32,883 nucleotides of DNA from the IMG/VR virus record IMGVR_UViG_3300008110_000223, positions 1-32,883 of that record. The stretch is one strand, 5' to 3'. This document shows, in pieces, positions 22,671-31,452 of this stretch (the first letter of the stretch is position 1; the number at the start of each line of letters is the position of its first letter). The stretch is from a virus. The translations under genes were made by a program, and so were the position numbers. Under the pieces are notes generated by a model that was given only the letters and a program-made list of their open reading frames with translations, did no database searches and had not been told where the DNA came from.

Positions 22671-24947
22671 ATGGCAGACGAAAATAAGTTTATACTTGAT
22701 GTAGATGTAAAGCCATTAAAACTACAACTAAAAGAAGCCAACCAAGAACTACAAAAGGCAAGGCAGAAGTTTGGTGAGTTTAGTAATGAAGCAATACAAG
22801 CAGGACAAAAGGTCGGTGCTATTAAGGATGCTATTGAAGGTGCTAATGAATCGGCTGCTTTATTCGACCCAGGAAAAAAGTTTCAATCATTAACAACTGT
22901 TGCTACACAAGCAGCAGCAGGAGTTCAAGCAGTACAAGGTGCATTTGCATTATTCGGTAGTGAAAGTGAGAATGTACAGAAAGCACTATTGAAAGTACAA
23001 GGTGCAATGGCACTCACACAAGGATTATCTGAATTAAAAGATTTGGGTAAGTCATGGGAACAAGTTAAGATTGGAATCAAAGGTGCAACATCTGGATTAA
23101 GTGGATTTAAGAAAGCATTACTTGCAACTGGTATAGGTGCATTAGTTGTAGCAGTTGGTTTACTTGTTGCATATTGGGAAGATATTAAAGGTCTTGTCAA
23201 TGGTGTAAGTGGTGAGCAAGAAAAGTTAAATAAGGAAGCAGAGAAAAATGTAAAGGCACAGACAGATGCAATGGATGCTTTAGATTCATCTGATGAAATT
23301 CTAAAATCACAAGGTAAAAGTGAGAAGGAGATTTTGGAATTAAAGATGAAGCAAACAGAACAAGTTATTGCAGCACAAGAGGAACAGATTAAACAAGCGA
23401 AGATAACTAAGGATTCGCAGGTAGCAGCAGCAAAAAGAAACGCAGAAATCACAAAGCAGATTGTACGAGGTGGTATGGAGATTGCCACCGCAGGATTGCG
23501 TTTACTTGCACTACCTATTGATGCAGTTATTAAAACTGCAAATGAAATTAGTAAAGCATTAGGATTCGGAGAGATAACAACTTTCAGCATCAATGAGCAG
23601 ATTACAAAGATGAATGAAAGCGTTTCGGAGTTTGCAGGTAATATGTTATTTGACCCGAAAGGAGTTGAGGAAGAAGGTGATAAGTCTATCAAAGAAATGG
23701 AGAAAACTTTATTACAATCTAAAAATAAATATGCAGGATATCAGAATCAAATAAAGGAAATAAATAATAAGGGTAATAAAGAAAGGTCAGACGCAAATCA
23801 AAAAGCACAAGAGGAACAAGATAGAAAGAGAGAAGAAGCAGAGCAGGTATTATATGAAAGAAGAAAGAGTTTGAAGTCAGAGCAAGACCAACAATTAATG
23901 GAGTTAGATAAAAAATATGAAGAAGATAAAAAGAAATTAAAGGCAGCAGGTATTACAGATTTCAAAGTATTAGATGATTCCTATGCAAAAGAAAAAGCAT
24001 TATTAGATGAGAAATATCGGAAAGAGGAAGAACAAAAAACTTTGGAATTTGAAACACAACTTGCTCAAATAAAATTTGATACCAGACTTGCACTTATGAA
24101 AGAGGGCAAGGATAAAGAATTAGAGCAATTAAATTTTGACTATCAAAATGAACTTGCTGAAATTGAGAGAAATGAGAATCTAACTGCTGAAAGAAAAGCA
24201 CAATTAAAATTGGCGGCAGAAGAAAAATTAAATGCTGATAAAAAAGTTATTACTGATAACTATCTTAAACAAGAGATAGATGGGCAGATTGCACAATTAG
24301 ATTTAGAAGCAAAGAATGCAGAAGCATCTTTACAAATACAAAGAGATTTATTAGATAAAAAACAAGCATTACTAAAAGAGCAATTTGATAAAGGGTTAAT
24401 TACAGAAACAGAATATAATGCAGGGTTGCAATCTTTATCAGATGCCAGAAAAGAAATTGACAATAAGGAAGCAGAGAATAAAGAGAAATTATTAAGTGGT
24501 GTTTCAAATATATTAAAGAGTGCATCAGAACTTGCAGGTAAGCAGACCGCAGCAGGTAAAGCATTGGCTATTGCAGGTGCAACTATTGATACATTCCAGA
24601 GTGCAACTGCTGCTTATAAATCATTAGCAGGTATTCCAGTAGTTGGTCCTGCATTGGGAGCGGTAGCAGCAGGTTTGGCTATTGCAACTGGATTAAAAAA
24701 TATAAGAGAGATTGCAAAAACAAAAGTTCCAAACTCAAGTGGTGGCGGTGGTAGTGTTCCATCGGTATCTGGTCAAGGTGCAGCACCTAATATCCCACAA
24801 CAAGCAACTATTGGCAATTCACCAATTACATCACTACAACAAATAACACAACAATCACAACAACCTATAAGAGCATTTGTGGTTGAAAGCGAAGTTACAT
24901 CAGTACAAAATCGTGTTAGTGATATTGAACGCAGAGCAGGATTTTGA
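22671..24947 (+). CDS. Tape measure protein, 758 aa
   Basis: Long, almost wholly helical protein. A hydrophobic segment at about 150-168 (LLATGIGALVVAVGLLVAYW) and another Ala/Gly-rich one near 630-690 (AGIPVVGPALGAVAAGLAIA) flank a coiled coil full of K/E (QKAQEEQDRKREEAEQVLYERRKS). This is the standard tape measure layout. At about 1.5 A per residue it would imply a tail near 110 nm (rule of thumb). Ends with a Q/S/P-rich segment. Start one base after the previous stop region. Confidence 0.85.
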   Translation: MADENKFILDVDVKPLKLQLKEANQELQKARQKFGEFSNEAIQAGQKVGAIKDAIEGANESAALFDPGKKFQSLTTVATQAAAGVQAVQGAFALFGSESENVQKALLKVQGAMALTQGLSELKDLGKSWEQVKIGIKGATSGLSGFKKALLATGIGALVVAVGLLVAYWEDIKGLVNGVSGEQEKLNKEAEKNVKAQTDAMDALDSSDEILKSQGKSEKEILELKMKQTEQVIAAQEEQIKQAKITKDSQVAAAKRNAEITKQIVRGGMEIATAGLRLLALPIDAVIKTANEISKALGFGEITTFSINEQITKMNESVSEFAGNMLFDPKGVEEEGDKSIKEMEKTLLQSKNKYAGYQNQIKEINNKGNKERSDANQKAQEEQDRKREEAEQVLYERRKSLKSEQDQQLMELDKKYEEDKKKLKAAGITDFKVLDDSYAKEKALLDEKYRKEEEQKTLEFETQLAQIKFDTRLALMKEGKDKELEQLNFDYQNELAEIERNENLTAERKAQLKLAAEEKLNADKKVITDNYLKQEIDGQIAQLDLEAKNAEASLQIQRDLLDKKQALLKEQFDKGLITETEYNAGLQSLSDARKEIDNKEAENKEKLLSGVSNILKSASELAGKQTAAGKALAIAGATIDTFQSATAAYKSLAGIPVVGPALGAVAAGLAIATGLKNIREIAKTKVPNSSGGGGSVPSVSGQGAAPNIPQQATIGNSPITSLQQITQQSQQPIRAFVVESEVTSVQNRVSDIERRAGF

Positions 24948-24958
24948 TATTTATCAAT

Positions 24959-25546
24959 ATGGATAAAAATTTACCAATATATAAACTGGTTATATCCGAA
25001 ACAGAGGATGGTACGGAAGAAGTTGATTATGTTGCATTAGTTGAGAAACCTGCAATACAAAAAAACTTTTTAGCATTTAAGGATAAAAAGGTATTCTTTG
25101 CTGATGATGAACAAAGAATTGTTAGTGGTGCATTAATGATTGCTGACTTACCTATATACCGCAGGGATGAACAACTTGGTGAATACATGGTAGTATTTAC
25201 TGGTGAAGAAATAAAAAAAATAGTACAAAGATTCTTTAAGAAAGGATATCAGAGTAATGTAAACATTGAGCATAGTAAACCTATTGATGGTGTATTTATG
25301 TTTGAGAGTTACATAATCAATAGAGAACAAGGCAAATTACCGATGCAGGGTTTTGAAGATGTGCCAGATGGTAGTTGGTGGGGTTCGTATAAGGTAGAAA
25401 ATGATGATATTTGGCAGGAAGTTAAGGCAGGTACATTTAAGGGTTTCAGTATTGAGGGTATTTTCCGATATGAAAAAACTGAAATAACTGATGAAGATAA
25501 AATCTTCAATGAGATAAAAAATATATTAAGCAAAATTGAACACTAA
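24959..25546 (+). CDS. XkdF-like prohead protease, 195 aa
   Basis: ATG 24959 (MDKNLPIYKLVISETEDG) is better than an upstream TTG 24944 that overlaps the tape measure gene. Family features: DYVALVEKPAIQKNFLAFKDKK, IVSGALMIADLPIYRRD, VNIEHSKPIDGVFMFESYII (the H of NIEHS is a likely catalytic residue), and WWGSYKVENDDIWQEVKAGTFKGFSIEGIF with the Ser of FKGFS. This is the phage capsid maturation protease type. Followed by scaffold-like and capsid genes. Confidence 0.8.
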   Translation: MDKNLPIYKLVISETEDGTEEVDYVALVEKPAIQKNFLAFKDKKVFFADDEQRIVSGALMIADLPIYRRDEQLGEYMVVFTGEEIKKIVQRFFKKGYQSNVNIEHSKPIDGVFMFESYIINREQGKLPMQGFEDVPDGSWWGSYKVENDDIWQEVKAGTFKGFSIEGIFRYEKTEITDEDKIFNEIKNILSKIEH

Positions 25547-25568
25547 TATAAAACAACTATTTACAATT

Positions 25569-26153
25569 ATGACAACGAAAGAAGCATTGCTACAAATCAA
25601 AACTTTATTATCAAAGTTTTCTGATAATACACAAGCAAAGTTTGAACTTGTTGAGGACAAACTTGCTGATGGAACTATCGTATATTATGATTTAAGCACA
25701 AAAGAAATTTATGTTGTTGGTGAGGGTGGAGAAAAAGTACCTGCACCAGTAGGAGAACATGAATTGCAAACTGGTGAAATTGTTATTGTTGCAGAGGAAG
25801 GCAAGATTGCCGAAATCAAAAAGAAAGAGGATAAACCAGAAGTAGAAGTAGAGATTGAAACCGCAGAAGTTAAGGAAGAAGAAGTTGCTGCAAAAGATGA
25901 AGAATTGAAAAAGGAAGTAGAGAAGTTGAAGAAGGACTATGAGGAAATGAAAAAGAAAGTAGAAGAAATGTCCACCAACTTTGAAACTCTTTTGAATGCA
26001 CAAAAACTTAGTGCAGATTTGATGGAGCAAATTGCAACAGAGCCAAGCGGTAAACCAATTCAAAAACCTAATACATTCCATCAGCAACTTAAATCTGATA
26101 AAGATGTAAAGTTTGCTAAACTGCAAGAAGTATTTGCGAATCGTAAAAAATAA
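25569..26153 (+). CDS. Scaffold-like coiled-coil protein, 194 aa
   Basis: ATG 25569 (MTTKEALLQIKTLLSKFSDN) preferred over TTG 25536. Residues about 20-85 are beta-like (DGTIVYYDLSTKEIYVVGEG), followed by a highly charged E/K coiled coil (KKEDKPEVEVEIETAEVKEE; LKKEVEKLKKDYEEMKKKVE). Its position between protease and capsid genes and its composition suggest a capsid scaffold or protease-attached scaffolding protein. Confidence 0.65.
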   Translation: MTTKEALLQIKTLLSKFSDNTQAKFELVEDKLADGTIVYYDLSTKEIYVVGEGGEKVPAPVGEHELQTGEIVIVAEEGKIAEIKKKEDKPEVEVEIETAEVKEEEVAAKDEELKKEVEKLKKDYEEMKKKVEEMSTNFETLLNAQKLSADLMEQIATEPSGKPIQKPNTFHQQLKSDKDVKFAKLQEVFANRKK

Positions 26154-26181
26154 ATTTTTAACAGAATAAAACAAAAATAAA

Positions 26182-27138
26182 ATGGCACTTGACCTAACAT
26201 CACTTGCGAACTATGTAAAAGAAAATGAAGCACAACTTACTGCTGCTGCTATTTTCAAACCCAAAACTGCATCTTTGATTGAGCAGTTTGGTAATACACA
26301 AGTCGGTATCAAATCATCCGAAACAATTAACATTCTTACTACTGATGCTATCCTGCAAGCAGGAGGTACTTGTGGTTTTACCGCTAATGGTACAACTACA
26401 ATCACTCAACGCAGTTTAGTAGTTGGAAAAATCAAAGTTCAAGAAGCAATTTGTCCGAAAACTTTTGAAGCGAAATATACTCAAAAAGCATTGCGTCAAG
26501 GCAGCACTTATGATTATATGGCTTATGCACAAGAGTACACAGGTCAAAAGATTGAAAGAATTGGTGCTGCTCTTGAAACTGCATTGTGGCAAGGTGATAC
26601 TGGTTCTGGTAGTGGGCAACTTAATAAGTTTGATGGTCTGGTAAAAATCATTGATGCCCTTGGCTTTGGTGGTGCAGGAGACCCAATCAATGGTAATCCT
26701 ACTGGTATTACAACTGCAACTGGTATTACAACTGCAAATGTTGAGGGTATCGTAGATGGCATCTATACTTTGCTTCCTGCAAACATTTTGGATAAAGATA
26801 ATCTGACAATCTTTGCAGGTGCAGATGTATTCCGTACTTATGTAGTTGCACTTCGTAATTCAAACTTCTTCCATCACCCAGTTGATGCAGTTGGCATGGA
26901 AACAATCATTCCTGCTACTAATGTGAAACTGATTGGTGTGAATGGTCTGAATGGTACAAATAAATTGTTCGGTACACACATGAGCAATTTGTACTTGGGA
27001 ACTGACCTTCTGAATGAGCAAGAAAAATTTGAGTTGTTCTATGCTAAGGAAGCAGATGAAATGCGTTTTGTTACCGAGTTCAAACTTGGTGTACAAGTTG
27101 CATTCCCAGATGAAGTAGTTTATTTCAAATTGGTTTAA
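26182..27138 (+). CDS. Major capsid protein, 318 aa
   Basis: MALDLTSLANYVKENEAQLT begins a protein whose central part (TINILTTDAILQAGGTCGFT; RSLVVGKIKVQEAICPKTFE; QEYTGQKIERIGAALETALW) matches the pattern of major capsid proteins of Bacteroidota siphophages. It follows protease and scaffold genes, as expected. ATG follows an AAATAAA leader. A strong hairpin without T tract follows the stop. Likely an abundant protein. HK97 fold is assumed but was not verified. Confidence 0.82.
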   Translation: MALDLTSLANYVKENEAQLTAAAIFKPKTASLIEQFGNTQVGIKSSETINILTTDAILQAGGTCGFTANGTTTITQRSLVVGKIKVQEAICPKTFEAKYTQKALRQGSTYDYMAYAQEYTGQKIERIGAALETALWQGDTGSGSGQLNKFDGLVKIIDALGFGGAGDPINGNPTGITTATGITTANVEGIVDGIYTLLPANILDKDNLTIFAGADVFRTYVVALRNSNFFHHPVDAVGMETIIPATNVKLIGVNGLNGTNKLFGTHMSNLYLGTDLLNEQEKFELFYAKEADEMRFVTEFKLGVQVAFPDEVVYFKLV

Positions 27139-27146
27139 TAACATGG

Positions 27147-27179
27147 ATGGGTGGTTAGGTATATTGCCTAACTGCCCAT
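27147..27179 (+). promoter_or_regulatory. Strong hairpin after the capsid gene
   Basis: A 13-bp stem (27147-27159 with 27167-27179; two G-T pairs) and a 7-nt loop (TATATTG) lies 8 nt beyond the capsid stop. No T tract follows, so it is probably not a simple terminator; it may stabilise the capsid mRNA 3' end or be a processing site. Confidence 0.55.
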
Positions 27180-27197
27180 TCTCAAAATAAATTCAAC

Positions 27198-27719
27198 ATG
27201 GCTTGTAATTTAACGCAGGGATTCCCGATTGATTGTAAAGATAATGTCGGTGGTGTTAAAGCAGTTTACATTGCTAACAAAGACAACATCGCAACTATTA
27301 CAGAAGCAGCAGGAGTAGTTACTGGTATCACAATGGATGCAGGTACATACTTCTGGAAATATGACCAGATTAAAGAAACATCAAATTTTGCAGAAGCAAT
27401 TACAACTAATGTACAAAATGGAACGGTGTTCTATGCACAAACCATTGAGGTTATTGTAAATAAACTGCAAACTAATACCAGAAACGAAATCCTACTTTTA
27501 GCACAAGCAACTACAAGTGTTATTGTACAAGACAATAATAATAAATACTGGTTGCTTGGCAGACAAAATGGTTTGGATTTAACTGGTGGTGGTAGTGCAA
27601 CTGGTACTGCTTATGGTGATAGAAATGGATATACGCTTACGTTTACTGGTTCCGAACAACAACTTGCTATTGAAGTTCAAGCAGGTGTAATGGTACAAGG
27701 AACTTTGTATGACCAATAG
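27198..27719 (+). CDS. Major tail tube protein, 173 aa
   Basis: MACNLTQGFPIDCKDNVGGVKAVYIANKDN is the usual N-terminus of tail tube proteins in Bacteroidota siphophages and prophages. Beta-rich throughout (TVFYAQTIEVIVNKLQ; LLLAQATTSVIVQDNNNKYW) with a C-terminal GSEQQLAIEVQAGVMVQG. It sits after the capsid gene and before a terminator. About 170 residues is within the normal range for the family. Confidence 0.8.
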   Translation: MACNLTQGFPIDCKDNVGGVKAVYIANKDNIATITEAAGVVTGITMDAGTYFWKYDQIKETSNFAEAITTNVQNGTVFYAQTIEVIVNKLQTNTRNEILLLAQATTSVIVQDNNNKYWLLGRQNGLDLTGGGSATGTAYGDRNGYTLTFTGSEQQLAIEVQAGVMVQGTLYDQ

Positions 27720-27741
27720 TTTTTAGTTCACTCATTGTTTC

Positions 27742-27771
27742 ATCCCTTGCTTTTGCAGGGGATTTTTTTTT
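27742..27771 (+). terminator. Rho-independent terminator after tail tube gene
   Basis: Stem ATCCCTTGC/GCAGGGGAT (27742-27750 with 27755-27763) with a TTTT loop, followed by a run of nine T (27763-27771). Confidence 0.95.
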
Positions 27772-27802
27772 ATACAATCATCAAAGTTTTATATTTACCA
27801 TT

Positions 27803-28144
27803 ATGATAGTTATTGATAAAAACAATAATGGTTCATTTACAATATCATTGTGGGATAAAATACCTGCATACATTGATGATGTATATGATTTTAAGTTTGT
27901 CAATGATTTGACACATGAGGAAATTGATGTAACATACATTGATATATCAACCCACAAAGAAAGATATTCTCTATTTGATTATATTACATCTACATACACT
28001 AATGCTACAAGCGGATTTTATACATACAAAATAGAATATCATGGTGATTTGATTGCTACTGGTAGAATGTATTTAATGACAACTACTACTGCACCAATTC
28101 AATATGATGGGTATGATGACACCGCAATAGTTTACCAAAAGTAA
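27803..28144 (+). CDS. Hypothetical structural-region protein, 113 aa
   Basis: First gene after the terminator; ATG follows TTATATTTACCATT, which resembles a -7 type TAnnTTT sequence very near the start. The protein (MIVIDKNNNGSFTISLWDKI) is beta-rich with an immunoglobulin-like alternation (YTYKIEYHGDLIATGRMYLM) and ends TAPIQYDGYDDTAIVYQK. No named family. Position between tail tube and portal suggests a minor structural role. Confidence 0.5.
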   Translation: MIVIDKNNNGSFTISLWDKIPAYIDDVYDFKFVNDLTHEEIDVTYIDISTHKERYSLFDYITSTYTNATSGFYTYKIEYHGDLIATGRMYLMTTTTAPIQYDGYDDTAIVYQK

Positions 28145-28149
28145 TTTAT

Positions 28150-30150
28150 ATGTTCCCAAGATTTTTGAAGTTTGACCAAGTTCCCTTGCCGATTTTTAAG
28201 GAAATCAAAAGCAAGGAATTTATATATTATGGAGAGAAAAATGATTATCCAGAATATCTGCTTCGTCTTTATAATAATTCAGCGAAGCATAATGCTATTG
28301 TTACTGGTAAGGTAGATTATACTTGTGGTAATGGTTGGGAAGTAAAAAGTGATTCAGTAATTGACAAAGCAAAAGTTTATGGAATTATTGATAGTGTAAA
28401 TACATCAAATGAAAGTTTGAACGAATTGACATTCAAACTATCTACTGATTTATTTTTATTTGGTGGCTTTTACCTACAAGTAATTTGGAGTAAGGCAACT
28501 GGTGAGGTATCAGAATTATATCATATTGATTACTCAAAGGTTAGAACAAATACAGACAATACGCTATTCTTTGTATCAGATGAATGGATAAAGAATGGTA
28601 ATACTAATAGCCGACCAGTATATGAAACCTATCCTGCATTTGATGAGAATAATAGAACTGGAACACAGATACTTTACTATAAAGAATATAGAGCAGGATT
28701 AAATACATATTCATTACCAGATTATCGTGGTTCAATTAACTATATTGAATTAGATATATGTATTTCAGAGTATCATTTGAACTCAATCAATAATGGTTTA
28801 TTCAGTTCTAAACTTATCAATTTCCCTAATGGTCTGGTAAGTGAGGAAGAAGAATCAAGGATTGAGAGAATGATGAATAATAAATTTGCAGGTAGTAAAA
28901 ATGCAGGTAAGTTTATGTTATCATTTACAGATGGTGCAGATAAAAAGCCAGATGTAATTGATTTAAGTGGTACTGAATTAGATAAGCACTTTGATTTACT
29001 AAATAAAACCGTTCAGCAAGAAATCTTTGCAGGTGCAAAAATTACATCACCAATGTTATTCGGTATTAAAACCGAAGGACAATTAGGAGGTAGAGCAGAA
29101 TTGCGTGAAGCAAGTGAGTTATTTCAGAATACATATATCAATTCTAAGCAAAAAAGCATAGAGCAAATTATTAACTATATATATTCATTCAATGATATTA
29201 CCGCATACCTTGAATTAAAAAAGACAGAACCTATTGCTTTTGAGTTTTCAGAAAATGTCATTACTCAAAATATGACACAAGAGGAAATCAGAGAGAAGTT
29301 ATCATTACCGCCTATTGAGAAAAAGGAATCAGCAGGTTCGCAAGATATTATTAATGCACTAAATTCACTTTCACCATTGATTGCAACTAAGGTTGTTGAA
29401 AGCATGGATGTTAATGAACTTAGAACATTGATTGGATTAGCACCTAAAACAGATATAGTTACACCAACAGAAGTTGCTAATACACCAACAACAGAAGTAA
29501 TTGCAGCCGAGTGTAAACAACATCACCATTTCAAAGATGAAGATGTAATAAAATTATTTGAAGGTAAGGGTGTTTCTAAGGATAGATACCATGTACTGCA
29601 TTCAGATAAACTTTCTTTTAGTGATGATTTGAATACTGAATTATTTGCAGAATACAATTTGAGTAATATACAACAACTCATTCTGGAAAAAATTAAAGAG
29701 AATCCACTAATTACTAAAACTGAAATATCTGAAATAGCGAAAGTGCCATTGGTGGTTGTAGATGAAAATATAAAAGCATTGATTGAATCTGGTGCAATAT
29801 CAGAATCGGAAAAAAAAATCAGAGGTGAAAGACAAATCGAACGAAAGATTACATCTGATGCCAATCGCCAACTGAAAAAACTACCTGCAATTAGTCAATA
29901 TGAAATACTATACTCATACGAATTAAGAACAAATGTACCACCTGCTAAAAGCGGAAGCAGACCATTATGCCAGAGGTTATATAAATCAAATTTATTTTTT
30001 ACCAGAAAAGAAATTGAGGATATCAGTAGGCAATTAGGTTATTCAGTTTTCTTATTGTGTGGTGGTTACTATACTAATCCAAATACAGAAATAACCACAC
30101 CATATTGCAGACACTTTTGGCAAAGAAATGTTGTAGTAAAAAAGAAATAA
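28150..30150 (+). CDS. Portal protein with C-terminal extension, 666 aa
   Basis: The first 440 residues have the portal layout: KEFIYYGEKNDYPEYLLRLY, NAIVTGKVDYTCGNGWEVKS, the crown/clip segments and NKTVQQEIFAGAKITSPMLFG. After about 450 the protein continues for 200 residues with a winged-helix-like part (NPLITKTEISEIAKVPLVVV) and a Cys/His-rich domain (RTNVPPAKSGSRPLCQRLYK; GGYYTNPNTEITTPYCRHFW). The last domain resembles C-terminal parts of phage head morphogenesis proteins. The portal forms the DNA-entry ring of the head. Confidence 0.8.
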   Translation: MFPRFLKFDQVPLPIFKEIKSKEFIYYGEKNDYPEYLLRLYNNSAKHNAIVTGKVDYTCGNGWEVKSDSVIDKAKVYGIIDSVNTSNESLNELTFKLSTDLFLFGGFYLQVIWSKATGEVSELYHIDYSKVRTNTDNTLFFVSDEWIKNGNTNSRPVYETYPAFDENNRTGTQILYYKEYRAGLNTYSLPDYRGSINYIELDICISEYHLNSINNGLFSSKLINFPNGLVSEEEESRIERMMNNKFAGSKNAGKFMLSFTDGADKKPDVIDLSGTELDKHFDLLNKTVQQEIFAGAKITSPMLFGIKTEGQLGGRAELREASELFQNTYINSKQKSIEQIINYIYSFNDITAYLELKKTEPIAFEFSENVITQNMTQEEIREKLSLPPIEKKESAGSQDIINALNSLSPLIATKVVESMDVNELRTLIGLAPKTDIVTPTEVANTPTTEVIAAECKQHHHFKDEDVIKLFEGKGVSKDRYHVLHSDKLSFSDDLNTELFAEYNLSNIQQLILEKIKENPLITKTEISEIAKVPLVVVDENIKALIESGAISESEKKIRGERQIERKITSDANRQLKKLPAISQYEILYSYELRTNVPPAKSGSRPLCQRLYKSNLFFTRKEIEDISRQLGYSVFLLCGGYYTNPNTEITTPYCRHFWQRNVVVKKK

Positions 30151-30151
30151 T

Positions 30152-30748
30152 ATGAGCAGGAATATATATTTAATTAGCGAAACATCTTTTAAGGATTATA
30201 CTATTGCATCACAGAACATTGATACAAAGTTCTTAGGTAGTATAATTAAGATGATACAAGATAGATATATCCATCCGATATGTGGTAGTGCATTATATAA
30301 TAAGATACTGGATATTATTGAAGATGGTACAATCAAAACAAATCCTGCAAATGCAGATTACAAAACATTAGTAGATGAATATCTTACTGATGTATTGTTC
30401 AATTATGTATTGAGTGAAATACCTATGAGTTTACAATTTAAGTATGTAAATAAAGGTGTACTAAAAAGAACAAGCGAGAATAGTCAACAGCCAGACTTTT
30501 CTGAATTGACAAGTGTAATGGCATTCTATAAAGGTTATGGAGAATGGTATGCGGAGAGAGCCATTAATTATTTGATTGCTAATCCAACATTATTCCCAGA
30601 ATACCTAAACCCAGGTTCTGATGTTACAACTATTCATCCAGTTAGTAACCAATACAGAGCAGCAATATATTTAGGTAGTGGTGATTATGAAGACCCAAGA
30701 CCATATTCCGAAAGGTATCAAGGTAATAGATATAAAAAACCATTTTAA
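30152..30748 (+). CDS. Head-tail connector protein, 198 aa
   Basis: MSRNIYLISETSFKDYTIAS starts a helical protein of the connector type (DUF6712-like) found after portal genes of Bacteroidota phages. Helical regions include KFLGSIIKMIQDRYIHPICG and the internal YKTLVDEYLTDVLFNYVLSE. A C-terminal tail (DYEDPRPYSERYQGNRYKKP) is disordered-looking. Separated from the portal by one base. Confidence 0.7.
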   Translation: MSRNIYLISETSFKDYTIASQNIDTKFLGSIIKMIQDRYIHPICGSALYNKILDIIEDGTIKTNPANADYKTLVDEYLTDVLFNYVLSEIPMSLQFKYVNKGVLKRTSENSQQPDFSELTSVMAFYKGYGEWYAERAINYLIANPTLFPEYLNPGSDVTTIHPVSNQYRAAIYLGSGDYEDPRPYSERYQGNRYKKPF

Positions 30749-30750
30749 GT

Positions 30751-30882
30751 ATGGCATATAAGAAGAATGAGAAAAAATTACTTGAATACTTAAAGAAAAA
30801 AAATGACTTTAATACAACTCATAGACCAGTTAAAAACATTAGCACAAAGCCATCCAATGATAAGAACATTCGGAGAGGGTGA
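30751..30882 (+). CDS. Small basic protein, 43 aa (possible)
   Basis: An ATG two bases after the connector stop opens a 43-codon frame (MAYKKNEKKLLEYLKKKN..., ending DKNIRRG). It overlaps the start of the next gene by 80 bp. It is lysine-rich; the packed position supports translation, but the overlap makes it doubtful. Confidence 0.35.
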   Translation: MAYKKNEKKLLEYLKKKNDFNTTHRPVKNISTKPSNDKNIRRG

Positions 30883-31237
30883 CATCTATGACTATGTAGA
30901 TAATGGTGGCGAAATAAACTATCCAGTATTGTGGGTTGTGCAACAAAACCATACATTATCAAAGAACTCTATTACATACCAATTGCAATTAATATATGCA
31001 GATTTATTACTGGAAGATAAGAGTAATAGATTGCAATCTCAATCAGACCAGTTGCAAGTAGCAATGGATATTTTGAGCAAATTAAAATTAGACAATACAT
31101 ATACTTTTTCTATTTCAGATAATGTAAGCATTGAGACATTTCAAGAAAGGTTTAATGACTTTGCTACTGGTGTTTCAATGACAATAAGTTTCGTTAATCC
31201 ATATCCATTTAATTATTGCACATTCCCTACAACATAA
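30803..31237 (+). CDS. Tail completion / terminator-like protein, 144 aa
   Basis: MTLIQLIDQLKTLAQSHPMI, then RTFGEGDIYDYVDNGGEINY and PVLWVVQQNHTLSKNSITYQ, is the pattern of small tail-completion proteins in Bacteroidota prophages. Beta-rich centre followed by helices (RLQSQSDQLQVAMDILSKLK) and a C-terminal strand SMTISFVNPYPF. Fits a tail terminator joining the tail to the head connector. Last structural gene before lysis. Confidence 0.6.
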   Translation: MTLIQLIDQLKTLAQSHPMIRTFGEGDIYDYVDNGGEINYPVLWVVQQNHTLSKNSITYQLQLIYADLLLEDKSNRLQSQSDQLQVAMDILSKLKLDNTYTFSISDNVSIETFQERFNDFATGVSMTISFVNPYPFNYCTFPTT

Positions 31238-31242
31238 ACAGA

Positions 31243-31452
31243 ATGATACAAGACAAATTAGACGATATTGGAGTACCGACAACAATCATGTCATTTACTC
31301 TAAATCTTTTATCCATCATGCAGATAGAAATAATAAATATAGGTTTCACCATGATACTATCTTCATTATCTGGAATATATCTTTTACATAAAATAAAGAA
31401 TGAGAAGAAGAAAGGTAAACTATTAGATGAAGAATTAAATGAGAAGAATTGA
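31243..31452 (+). CDS. Small membrane protein, holin-like candidate, 69 aa
   Basis: ATG 31243 (MIQDKLDDIGVPTTIM). Two hydrophobic stretches, about 13-27 and 31-48 (IEIINIGFTMILSSLSGIYL), and a very basic C-terminal tail (KIKNEKKKGKLLDEELNEKN). Small size, membrane segments, charged tail and position right before the amidase are holin-like. Overlaps the amidase start by 14 bp. Confidence 0.5.
   Translation: MIQDKLDDIGVPTTIMSFTLNLLSIMQIEIINIGFTMILSSLSGIYLLHKIKNEKKKGKLLDEELNEKN

Noticed and set aside
22925-23692. 255-aa minus-strand frame opposite the tape measure gene
   Set aside because: Serine/cysteine-rich antisense shadow of a K/E/A-rich coding region; no other minus-strand gene is supported.
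25692-26174. 160-aa minus-strand frame opposite the scaffold gene
   Set aside because: F/L-rich composition is the mirror of K/E codons; it is a shadow.
26423-26644. 73-aa frame on the + strand within the capsid gene
   Set aside because: Lies wholly inside the major capsid gene in another frame; it is low in family-like patterns.
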